From Paenibacillus sp. OVF10 (GTDB lineage Bacteria; Bacillota; Bacilli; Paenibacillales; Paenibacillaceae): a stretch of DNA of 64,000 bases. This document shows, one piece after another, positions 56,434-64,000 of this stretch (its first letter is position 1; each line of letters begins with the position of its first letter). The notes below the pieces were generated by a model. That model made no database searches and was not told where the DNA came from. It was given only the letters and a program-made list of their open reading frames with translations. The stretch is taken from assembly GCA_022836915.1 (NCBI GenBank), contig CP094668.1, forward strand, positions 6,820,001 to 6,884,000, given 5' to 3'. The translations under genes and the position numbers were made by a program.

Positions 56434-58086
56434 TTAATTGACTGTCTTATACCACTCGTTCACTTCGGCGGTAATATCATCCCCGCCCATGGATTTCCAC
56501 TTCGTCACAAACGCATCAAATTCCTCAATGCCCACCTGACCATAGATGATCTTGCTGAACGTATCCTTCTCCAGCTTGTCGATCGCGTCCTTCTTCATTT
56601 TCATCGTCTCGGTTGGTGCTCCCGTGAACTTGTTCTTGATGGCATTATCTTTATTCGCAACGACCACCTCAGCGGCTACAAACACTTCCGGTTTGTTGGC
56701 AATTTTCGTATTTTTCTCAAAAGGAGTCTCCGGCTCTTTGCCCTTCGCAAGTTCCGCCAGCGTCTCCATCATCAGATTCGGAATTCGGGCACCATCATAC
56801 GTAATTGTATATTTGAGTGGTGATACGCCATCCTTCACTTCAGCTTCACCAACCACTTCACCGTCCACAATATCATAGTCATATCCTTGCGCGAAGCCAT
56901 GTTCGAACTCGCTGCCCACTTCCGGATTGGCAAAGTTGTCGAACAGATAATTTTGATACGTGAAGAAAATTTCCGGGTTCGCCATGTCTTTGTTAATCAG
57001 CACCACCCCGTTGCTTGCACCAGAACCATGTTGATGGCTCTCGCCTGTTGGTCCTGTAGGTAAGGCAATGGCCTTATACGTGGCACCATCCACATTTTTC
57101 TTCACATCATCAATCGGCCAGTTTGGCATCCAGTGCGGCCCTACGATAATGCCAGCTTTACCTGCGGTGAACAGTTCTGCTGCCTTGATCTCGTCATAGA
57201 CGCCTGCTTCTTTCGGCAGGTAACCTTTGGATAACCAATCTTTCATCGTTGCAAGGCCTTCCTTCACACCTGGCTGGATGGAGCCATATTGCAGTGTTCC
57301 GTCTCCGGCATCATTCCACTGTCCAGGCATCGTGTTGTACATGCCGAAGATCCAGCCCGATTCCGTCATCCACGTATTGAGCGCATTCTTCATGCCGACA
57401 GTGAGACCATACGTATCTTTCTTGCCGTTCCCATCCGGGTCTTGATTTGTAAAAGCATCCATGACCATAACCAGCTCATCCATGGTTTTTGGTTCTTCCA
57501 GTCCCAATTTCTTCAGCCAGTCTTCCCGAATGAACATGACCGAATCGCCGTTGTAGGCATAATCGAAGATTGGAATGCCATAACGCTCGCCCTCATACAT
57601 GTACGGATACCATTCCTCCGGCGCCGATTCAGATGCCTGTTTCCATGTGTCCGAAGCATACTTGTCAAACAGCTCGCCTGCATTCGCAAACTTGCCGGAC
57701 TCAATTAATTCCCGTACCAGATTGTAGTCTCCCCGAATGGATACGATATCCGGCAGTTCTTCGTTAGCAGACAGCGACAAGCGTAATTTCGTGTAAAATG
57801 CATCATTGGTCACCGATACAGCCCACGGCGTGGTCAGATCGATGCCAAGTCGTTCCTTGGCCCATTTGGTATGCACATTGTTCTGTGCCGTTTCCCCATT
57901 CTTGAATTTCGTATCATCATTCCAGGCCCGCAAATAACTCATCTGTACCGCCGGTTCATATTTCCCGTCTTGCAGAGCAAGTGGTGCAGCGGCTTCCTTG
58001 GCCGGTTCTTCCTTGGCCCCCGAACTGCATGCCGTTACAGCAACCATCGTTATTGCGAGTAATGCCGTCATCATTTTTCTATACAT
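56434..58086 (-). CDS. Extracellular sugar-binding lipoprotein (LplA/YtcQ-like)
   Basis: This intact 550-residue binding protein has a lipoprotein signal with lipobox VTAC (Cys20) and a linker rich in Ala and Glu. It has a large-type binding fold (DIVSIRGDYNLVRELIESGKF, GDSVMFIREDWLKKLGLEEPKTMDELVMVM, DPDGNGKKDTYGL). The start at 58086 follows GAGGAGGGG. It is separated from the YesN-type gene by about 140 bp that hold its own promoter. With the LplB/LplC genes at 62.3-64 kb it forms the second importer of the window. The ligand is unknown. Confidence 0.93.
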   Translation of the reverse strand: MYRKMMTALLAITMVAVTACSSGAKEEPAKEAAAPLALQDGKYEPAVQMSYLRAWNDDTKFKNGETAQNNVHTKWAKERLGIDLTTPWAVSVTNDAFYTKLRLSLSANEELPDIVSIRGDYNLVRELIESGKFANAGELFDKYASDTWKQASESAPEEWYPYMYEGERYGIPIFDYAYNGDSVMFIREDWLKKLGLEEPKTMDELVMVMDAFTNQDPDGNGKKDTYGLTVGMKNALNTWMTESGWIFGMYNTMPGQWNDAGDGTLQYGSIQPGVKEGLATMKDWLSKGYLPKEAGVYDEIKAAELFTAGKAGIIVGPHWMPNWPIDDVKKNVDGATYKAIALPTGPTGESHQHGSGASNGVVLINKDMANPEIFFTYQNYLFDNFANPEVGSEFEHGFAQGYDYDIVDGEVVGEAEVKDGVSPLKYTITYDGARIPNLMMETLAELAKGKEPETPFEKNTKIANKPEVFVAAEVVVANKDNAIKNKFTGAPTETMKMKKDAIDKLEKDTFSKIIYGQVGIEEFDAFVTKWKSMGGDDITAEVNEWYKTVN

Positions 58087-58170
58087 GAACTAACCCCTCC
58101 TCAGGTAACTTGGATACCCTTATATGCCAAATGCACCTCTGCATGTGGCATTATGCACCTTACATGAAAA

Positions 58171-58226
58171 GGATAGTGCAGCCGGGGAGGCAAACATATA
58201 TCACAATTTCAATGTTCATATTGATT
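58171..58226 (-). promoter_or_regulatory. Promoter and probable YesN-type operator of the binding-protein gene
   Basis: On the minus strand, TCAATATGAACATTGAAAT (58224-58206) is followed about 30 bp later by a TATCCT box (58176-58171). The same TCAA-N8-TTGAAAT element lies 31 bp before the TATAAT box of the lplB-type gene at 62256. This shared geometry suggests binding by the AraC-type regulator encoded between the two. Confidence 0.55.
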
Positions 58227-58228
58227 TG

Positions 58229-59821
58229 TTAACCGTTCCGAAAATCCTGCGGGGTCAGTCCATAATGTTTGCGGAACACCTGAATGAAATAAGGCGTGTT
58301 ATTGTACCCCACTTCCTGACCGACTTCATAGATCTTCATTGCCGTATGCTTGAGCAAATGAACCGCACGTTCCATTCTGGAACGGATAATATAATCACTA
58401 ATGCCTTCACCTGTGGATTGTTTGTACATTTTCGACAGATATACGGGGTGCAAATGCACCTCTCCGGCAATGACCTGCAACGATAGATCCTCACCCAGAT
58501 GATGGTCAATCCATTGCTGAACCTGCCGGATCAGCGTTGATCCGGCATCCTGTCCCGCATCGCTTGTACTCTCTGCCCACTGCTGCATCACACTTCTGGT
58601 CCACGTTTCCAGACTGCGCAGCGAGATGCCATAACCATCCTTGAGCAACTGCTGGTACTGCTCGCCAAGCACTTCGGCTAACTGTCTTCCTTCCCGATGA
58701 GCCATATATGAGAATGCCGCCGCCAGATAATGAAAGGCCACATACACATGCTCCGGGAACACACTGTTCGACAGTTCGGCAAAGATCTGATCAATCTTGC
58801 GGTGTGCATCCTCCATGCGCCCGGCTTCCAGCAACGCCGTTAGACCCGGCGGTTCATACAGTGCTGCAAGTGACTTCAACGTGGCCCCATTGGTTCCCGC
58901 AGCCGCATTCAGATGTAATCCTTTGCCCGCCTCGGCCTGCTTGCGAAGTGCACTGACGGCTTGATGATATAGCTGCGGCACCTGATCTGGAAAACGCCCC
59001 ATACGACTAACGGATAGGGAAATGGTCGCGTTCAGATACTGCCTCACACTGTGGATCAACCGCTCTCCAAGTCGGCCCATTAACATTTCAGGTTCGGCCT
59101 GAGTTTGTTTGGGACTGGCCATGAAGACCAGATCATCATAGGCATCATCCGTATGGCAGAGATGATAGGTACTGCCGTAGATCTCTTCCACTACATTCGA
59201 GATGGCGTACTTCATCAATCGAAACGCTTTATGTGTAGGTTGATGGTCATCATACCGGATGAGCAGCAGTTGCATTTTATCTTGTGGACGGAACCCGATC
59301 TCCAGTTGCTCCAGCTTCCCTTCGAGTTCAGCATCCGCAAATTTATGCCCTAACAGTACATCCTTCATCAGCTCCGCCCGCTTCTCAGGCAGATGTTCCC
59401 TTACCGAATACATGGCCCGCTGATGCAGCAATTGTTTCTCACCCTCCAGGCGAATCTGCACTGCAGCCTGCTGCACGGATTCGATCAGTTCCTCATCCCG
59501 GACCGGTTTGAGCAGATAACTAACCGTCCCATGTTTGAGCGCCTGCTTCGCATAATCGAAGGAGGCATGCCCCGATAAAATAATACATTTCGTCTGTTCC
59601 CACTTTTGCCTGATGTGACTGACCAGATCCAGACCGGACAGACCCGGCATGCGGATATCCGTGATAATAATATGGACCTGATGTGATGCCATATGCTCCA
59701 GGGCTTCTTTGACTGAATAGGCTTTGAATACCTGACCAATCCCGTGTTCTCTCCACGGTATCGAGACAGCGATCGACTCCACTGCCGAATGTTCATCATC
59801 CACGACCATCAGATTCATCAT
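58229..59821 (-). CDS. AraC-type response regulator (YesN family)
   Basis: This intact 530-residue regulator has a receiver domain with Asp near residue 55 (IIITDIRMPGLSGLD) and Lys in YLLKPVRD, a central variable region and a C-terminal AraC double helix-turn-helix (LSLQVIAGEVHLHPVYLSKMYKQ, YEVGQEVGYNNTPYFIQVFRKHYGLTP). The start at 59821 follows GAGGAGGA and overlaps the kinase gene by 26 bp. It lies between the binding-protein and permease genes of the second module and probably activates both. Confidence 0.95.
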   Translation of the reverse strand: MMNLMVVDDEHSAVESIAVSIPWREHGIGQVFKAYSVKEALEHMASHQVHIIITDIRMPGLSGLDLVSHIRQKWEQTKCIILSGHASFDYAKQALKHGTVSYLLKPVRDEELIESVQQAAVQIRLEGEKQLLHQRAMYSVREHLPEKRAELMKDVLLGHKFADAELEGKLEQLEIGFRPQDKMQLLLIRYDDHQPTHKAFRLMKYAISNVVEEIYGSTYHLCHTDDAYDDLVFMASPKQTQAEPEMLMGRLGERLIHSVRQYLNATISLSVSRMGRFPDQVPQLYHQAVSALRKQAEAGKGLHLNAAAGTNGATLKSLAALYEPPGLTALLEAGRMEDAHRKIDQIFAELSNSVFPEHVYVAFHYLAAAFSYMAHREGRQLAEVLGEQYQQLLKDGYGISLRSLETWTRSVMQQWAESTSDAGQDAGSTLIRQVQQWIDHHLGEDLSLQVIAGEVHLHPVYLSKMYKQSTGEGISDYIIRSRMERAVHLLKHTAMKIYEVGQEVGYNNTPYFIQVFRKHYGLTPQDFRNG

Positions 59822-61555
59822 ACATTTGTTCCTCCTCAAACCATCGAATTTCTACACTAAGTCCACCATAGGGAATCGCTCCAAAATGAAGCCCCGACGA
59901 CAACCCATATCGCGTAACGAGACGCTGGTGCACATTCCACGTTCCTGTTCCAATCTCCTCACCCATTGGTTCATTGATCTCCCGTTCCAATTCGGCAATC
60001 TCTTCCGCTGTCAGCGTGACACCATCATTATCAACAAACAGGCTATATCTTGTATATTTCCGACCCTCAATATGTTCGGGTACCGCCATCCCCGTTACGA
60101 CGACATGCCCACTGCCTTCCATCGGCTCAATGCCATGGATCACCGCATTCTCTACGATGGGCTGAATGAGCAGTCGCGGAATGTGAAGCTGCATCAGTTG
60201 CTGCGGTACCGCGATCTCGTAGGTCAGTCGGTTGGTCCGCATCTGTTGAATGGACAGATAATGGTCCAGCAGCCGAATCTCTTCTTCTACTGTCGTCATG
60301 TCATTCTCGCCCCGCGTAATGTAGCGATAGTAGTCTCCCAGACTTAGCGACATGGCAATAACCGCTTCACGGTTGCCAAGCTGGGTCATATTTTTGATAT
60401 AAAACAGGCAGTTGTACAGGAAATGCGGATTGATCTGTGATTGCAGATGTTTCAGTGTGGCTTCCCGTGAGCGGATACGTTCCTCGTATACCTTCTCGAT
60501 CAATTCCTGAATCTGTTCCGCCATATGGTTGAAACTCTGGGTGAGATACGCGAATTCATCACGGGAGTGATCGACTGGAATCCGAGTGGACAACTGGCCT
60601 TTGCGAATCTGTTGCAGCCCTCTCATCAAACGATGGATGGGCACCTGGACTTTTCGATACAAAAGCAGTGCAGCCCCGATACTCAGCACGAGCAGTAACA
60701 GAATGGAGGTAATAAACATATTTCGGCTCTTGTCCATCGGGGTTAACAAATCATCCAATACCACCGGGTTCACGTATACCGCTTGCAGTTGTTTGGAGTG
60801 CACGTAACTGACCAAATATTGTTTGTCACCCACCTCCAGCTGATGATTACCTTCCCTCTCCGGTCCGTCAAAGGGGATATCTCGCATAATCGCTTCGACC
60901 AGTTCGCGGTCTGCCGTACGGTTCAGCAACGGATCATTGCCCGGTACTAGCAAGAAAGGATCTCCTCCCTGCGTTTCTTTAAAATCATCCAACATGGCAA
61001 CCACGTTCATCGGGTCAAAATTAATCTCCATCACGGTTCGCACACCTGTGTTCACCGGTTTTTCATTCCACTCATAGTTATCTGTGAAAAAGTAGGTGAA
61101 ACTCCCTGCTCCAGCTGCCATTGTCCAGGTTGCGGAAACGTCAACATTTTCTCATCGTAGACTGTCCGGCTGGACATGGTGGATAACACCAGTTCCGCTT
61201 GTGGCAGGACAATCGTAATATCGTTCTTCCAGCGGCTGGTGGACTGGTACAATGATAATTTGTCGAGAATATCCAGATAGATGCTGTTTTTCTCATATTG
61301 GCTGGTGGAGTCCGTCATGTAACGGTAATGCAGAATACTCGGATCTCGCAGCAATGTCAGGCCATACAGCGAGAGCTGCTCGATATTTTTATCCACCTGG
61401 GAGCTGAAATAATTGAACTGGTTCAGACTCGACTGCTGTTTCTCTTCAACGACCATGTCCACATTTGCCTGGTTCGCGTATGTATAGAGCAGCAGAATGG
61501 GTACCAGCAGGCAGATTAAAAGAATGACCGTCTTCGCAAATACTGTGAATTTCAT
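59796..61555 (-). CDS. Sensor histidine kinase (YesM family), one frameshift
   Basis: The repaired kinase is about 586 residues: an N-terminal membrane helix (residues 9-26), an extracellular sensor of about 250 residues, a second helix (NMFITSILLLLVLSIGAALLLY), HAMP, the His_kinase box with phosphoacceptor His (QINPHFLYNCLFYIKN) and an ATPase domain (ENAVIHGIEP, VDNDGVTL). The frame breaks at the short C run 61104-61106; one base gives QLEQGSFTYFFTDNYEWNE. It pairs with the overlapping YesN-type gene. Confidence 0.92.
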
Positions 61556-61716
61556 CGTTTCACCCTGTTCCTGAATTTGAAGTCCTTCTACACCGAAGTC
61601 CTATTTTATATTGAAAACCCTTACATTTCTATATGATTTTATATTCGCCTGCTTTCCTGCAACTTGTAATCCCCTTATACTGGGAGTGAATCAACATTTC
61701 GTGAGGGGGCTCTGTG

Positions 61717-61993
61717 ATGCAACTGACAGAACAAGGCATTTTGCATATTAAAGAAGATGATATTTCTAGCTTATACTGTTACAGGGACCTGGATGGCATG
61801 GCCTTTGATGCTTCATTATTGTTTGAATTACAGCTTCAGGGATTAACGTTGCCACAAGGTAGCGTACGAGCGATTCAGTTTGATTTTGAGGCAGAGGAAT
61901 CCCCTCTATGAAGAACGGGAACGTTTAGTGGCCGAGGTGCAGTCAGCGGTTCGTACCGTTGATGCGCAGTATGATGGCTCGATTGTGAAATAA
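61717..61993 (+). CDS. Small hypothetical protein, frameshift by one extra base
   Basis: As written, the frame ends at 61911. Removing one C from the run 61901-61904 gives a 91-residue protein that continues EESLYEERERLVAEVQSAVRTVDAQYDGSIVK to the TAA at 61993, with plausible helical composition. The start at 61717 follows GAGGGGG; a GTG directly precedes it. This is the only shift in the window that needs a base removed. No family is recognised. It lies between the divergent YesM gene and the lplB-type gene. Confidence 0.6.
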
Positions 61994-62122
61994 TATAGGC
62001 ACGTTCAGCATGAAGGGCATATCGGAAGCAAAATAACATATGGCAGGAGCACAACCTGAAGACAGGGGCATTGGACTTTACAGTCGGATGCTCTTTTTTG
62101 CTGTTTCCATCAACAAGTTAAT

Positions 62123-62180
62123 ATTTCAACATCCGCATTGAAATGTTGTTCTATAGTCCGCCCTTTTCCGTTGCTATAAT
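62123..62180 (+). promoter_or_regulatory. Promoter and probable YesN-type operator of the lplB-type gene
   Basis: ATTTCAA-N8-TTGAAAT (62123-62144) is an inverted repeat placed 31 bp before a TATAAT box at 62175-62180. The copy near 58206-58224, upstream of the binding-protein gene, has the same N8 spacing and nearly the same distance to its -10 box. Confidence 0.58.
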
Positions 62181-62255
62181 TCAGTTGCTCCACTCTGTGC
62201 AGAGGCTAACTCGCCTCATGTTGTCGGGGTTGGACGAGATAAAGGAGGGACCCTG

Positions 62256-63221
62256 ATGGCTATGGAACAACCGTTAACAACCAATACGCCGGTGCGAAAA
62301 ATGACACCCCATCCACGCAAACGTACCCGCTGGAATTTCAAACGCACGTGGCCGCTGCATCTGATGCTGCTGCCTGCTGTACTGCTCACATTGCTGTTCG
62401 CCTATGTGCCCATGGGCGGCATTATTATTGCTTTTCAAGACTTCAAACCGTGGCTGGGGTTCACTGGCTCCAAATGGGTCGGCTGGGACAACTTCCAATT
62501 CATGTTCGAATATCCCGACAGCGTTCAGGTCATCTGGAACACGGTACTGATCGCTTCGATGAAAATTGTGGCCGGACTTGTGGCCCCCGTGGTATTCGCC
62601 ATTCTGCTGAATGAGGTTCGGAACTCTACGTTCAAACGTTTCTCACAGACCTTGGTGTATCTGCCCCATTTCCTGTCCTGGGTTGTCCTGGGCGGCATTC
62701 TGCTCGATATGTTATCACCGGAAGGCGGGCTGGTAAACCAGGTGTTAGCGGCGGCTGGCGTTGAACCGATCTTCTTTCTGGGAGATGGAGACTGGTTCCG
62801 TGTAACGGTGGTTGTCAGTGATGTGTGGAAGGAGTTTGGATTCGGAACGATTGTATTTCTGGCAGCACTTGCGGGTATAAACCCGGCATTATATGAGGCT
62901 TCGGAGGTAGATGGAGCAACACGACTTAGACAGACACTGCATATTACCCTGCCTGCACTTGTGCCGATGATTATCGTGGTAGGTACGTTATCGCTGGGCA
63001 ATATCCTGAATGCAGGCTTTGACCAGATCTTCAATCTGTACAATCCGCTGGTATATGAGAAAGGTGATATTATCGATACCTTTGTCTACCGGATGGGAAT
63101 TCTGAATGGCAAAATGAGCTTTGCGACTGCCGTTGGACTATTCAAATCATTTGTCGCGATGTTCCTGGTCATCTCTGCGTATCGGATGGCGTACAAAATC
63201 GCCAATTACCGCATTTTCTAA
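62256..63221 (+). CDS. Carbohydrate ABC transporter permease, LplB/YteP type
   Basis: This 321-residue membrane subunit has a basic N-terminal tail (residues 15-30), six helices and the EAA loop EASEVDGATRLRQTLHITLP near residue 216. It parallels the gene at 4112-5095 (shared NEVRNSTFKRFSQTLVYLPHFLSWVV pattern) but is clearly a distinct paralogue. The start at 62256 follows AAAGGAGGG. It is the first gene of the rightward operon, followed by an LplC-type gene. Confidence 0.94.
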   Translation: MAMEQPLTTNTPVRKMTPHPRKRTRWNFKRTWPLHLMLLPAVLLTLLFAYVPMGGIIIAFQDFKPWLGFTGSKWVGWDNFQFMFEYPDSVQVIWNTVLIASMKIVAGLVAPVVFAILLNEVRNSTFKRFSQTLVYLPHFLSWVVLGGILLDMLSPEGGLVNQVLAAAGVEPIFFLGDGDWFRVTVVVSDVWKEFGFGTIVFLAALAGINPALYEASEVDGATRLRQTLHITLPALVPMIIVVGTLSLGNILNAGFDQIFNLYNPLVYEKGDIIDTFVYRMGILNGKMSFATAVGLFKSFVAMFLVISAYRMAYKIANYRIF

Positions 63222-63255
63222 AAGAGTTAGCATAACGCATTAAGGAGGAATCAAG

Positions 63256-64000
63256 GTGTATCACAAAACAACCGGGTACCGTATATTTAATGGTTTCAAC
63301 CTGATATTCATCGCGGCCGTCTCGATCCTGTGCATCCTGCCGCTGGTCCATATTCTGGCCGTTTCCTTCAGTGGTAAAGCGGCAGCATCCGCCAATCTGG
63401 TGACACTATGGCCGATTGATTTTACGGTGGACGCTTATACCAAAACATTTGGTAACAGTAACTTTCTCAGTGCACTCTGGATCTCAGTCCAGCGTACGGT
63501 TTTGGGTACTTTGCTCAGTATGACACTTGTCTTCCTGACGGCTTATCCATTATCCAAGGAGAGTCTGCACTTCAAGGGACGTTCGTTATATGCATGGTTT
63601 TTCATCTTCACGATGCTGTTCAGCGGGGGATTGATTCCGTCCTATATTTTGATTCAGAAGCTTGGATTGATTAATACGATGTGGGCTCTGATCTTGCCAG
63701 GAGCGGTGGCTGTCTGGAACCTGATTCTGATGATGAACTTTTTCCGTAATGTGCCGAAAGAGCTGGAAGAAGCCGCATTTATCGATGGAGCCAACCATAT
63801 TACGACCCTGTTCAAAATTTATCTGCCTGTATCCATGCCCGCCATTGCGACGATCTCTTTATTCACGATGGTAGGTCAGTGGAATTCCTGGTTCGACGGG
63901 TTGATCTATATGAATGATGCTTCCAAATATCCACTAGCCACGTTAATGCAGACCATTATCGTTCAGCAGGATTTCTCCAACATGAACGTGGATGCAACGC
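63256..64000 (+). CDS. Carbohydrate ABC transporter permease, LplC/YtcP type, cut by window edge
   Basis: The frame is open from a GTG at 63256, which follows TAAGGAGGA at good spacing, to the right edge of the window; about 248 codons are present. The protein begins YHKTTGYRIFNGFNLIFIAAVSILCILPL, has several membrane helices and the EAA loop EEAAFIDGANHITTLFKIYLP near residue 174-194. It is the partner of the upstream LplB-type permease. The C-terminal part lies outside the window. Confidence 0.9.
   Translation, partial: MYHKTTGYRIFNGFNLIFIAAVSILCILPLVHILAVSFSGKAAASANLVTLWPIDFTVDAYTKTFGNSNFLSALWISVQRTVLGTLLSMTLVFLTAYPLSKESLHFKGRSLYAWFFIFTMLFSGGLIPSYILIQKLGLINTMWALILPGAVAVWNLILMMNFFRNVPKELEEAAFIDGANHITTLFKIYLPVSMPAIATISLFTMVGQWNSWFDGLIYMNDASKYPLATLMQTIIVQQDFSNMNVDAT

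Noticed and set aside
62040..62096. A terminator GAGCA...TGCTCTTTTTT after the small gene at 61717-61993
   Set aside because: The stem is only five base pairs with a loop of more than 30 bases; inner pairing is weak. It may still end transcription, but I cannot support it.
1..64000. CRISPR arrays, phage genes, transposons, tRNA or rRNA genes
   Set aside because: I saw no regularly spaced repeats, no integrase or transposase motifs, and no tRNA-like or rRNA-like sequence on either strand.

Overview
The window looks like a chromosomal segment of a low- to mid-GC Firmicute, most likely Paenibacillus. The reasons are the LplA/LplB/LplC-type carbohydrate ABC importers paired with YesM/YesN two-component systems, proteins carrying copper-amine-oxidase-type stalk domains, strong AGGAGG ribosome sites, CcpA-like cre boxes, and lipoprotein signal peptides in place of an outer-membrane export set. 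I see no rRNA, tRNA, transposase, phage gene or CRISPR array.

Layout. Positions 1-11.9 kb hold a carbohydrate island read leftward: two paralogous solute-binding lipoproteins, LplC and LplB permeases, a family 2 glycoside hydrolase and a YesN/YesM pair. An AAAACGTTTT operator motif precedes three of its transcription units. Positions 12-17.8 kb hold an MFS exporter with a divergent TetR, an OsmC protein, a polar amino-acid ABC importer and a second TetR. Positions 17.9-25.6 kb hold uppP with a structured leader, a thioredoxin, an aldo/keto reductase, gpmA, a DUF420/CtaM-like protein, a cation/proton antiporter behind an attenuator-like hairpin, and dedA and pssA. These last two follow an OmpR-type two-component pair. 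Positions 28.3-37.3 kb hold pdxK, a BcrA-like ABC exporter with its own two-component system, degV, a three-gene COG4586/4587/3694-type ABC system and a zinc deacylase. Positions 37.5-39.5 kb hold a lipase-like hydrolase with a MerR regulator and a textbook MerR promoter. Positions 39.5-45.5 kb hold a sucrose/fructan unit: GH32 hydrolase, MalG- and MalF-type permeases, binding protein and LacI repressor with tandem operators. Positions 45.5-56.3 kb hold BdbC, a YtkA-like lipoprotein, HxlR with a nitroreductase, two secreted stalk-domain proteins with internally duplicated modules, a kinase-fold phosphotransferase and a pair of unknown genes, one of them FGE-like. Positions 56.4-64 kb hold a second LplA/YesN/YesM/LplB/LplC module. 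The window cuts the first gene and the last gene.

Genes working together. The two ends are parallel sugar-sensing import modules: a membrane kinase (YesM type) signals to an AraC-type response regulator (YesN type), which probably activates the adjacent binding-protein and permease genes. No import ATPase gene is present in either module, as expected for systems sharing a general MsmX-like ATPase. The middle of the window is rich in envelope functions: undecaprenyl phosphate recycling, phospholipid synthesis, DedA, and two-component systems tied to an ABC exporter.

Sequence quality. Fifteen genes carry nineteen single-base frameshifts. Eighteen are repaired by adding one base, nearly always in a homopolymer, and one by removing a base. 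Both halves of each protein are otherwise well conserved. I read these as sequencing or assembly errors rather than pseudogenes, so coordinates are given for the repaired genes and each shift position is recorded.
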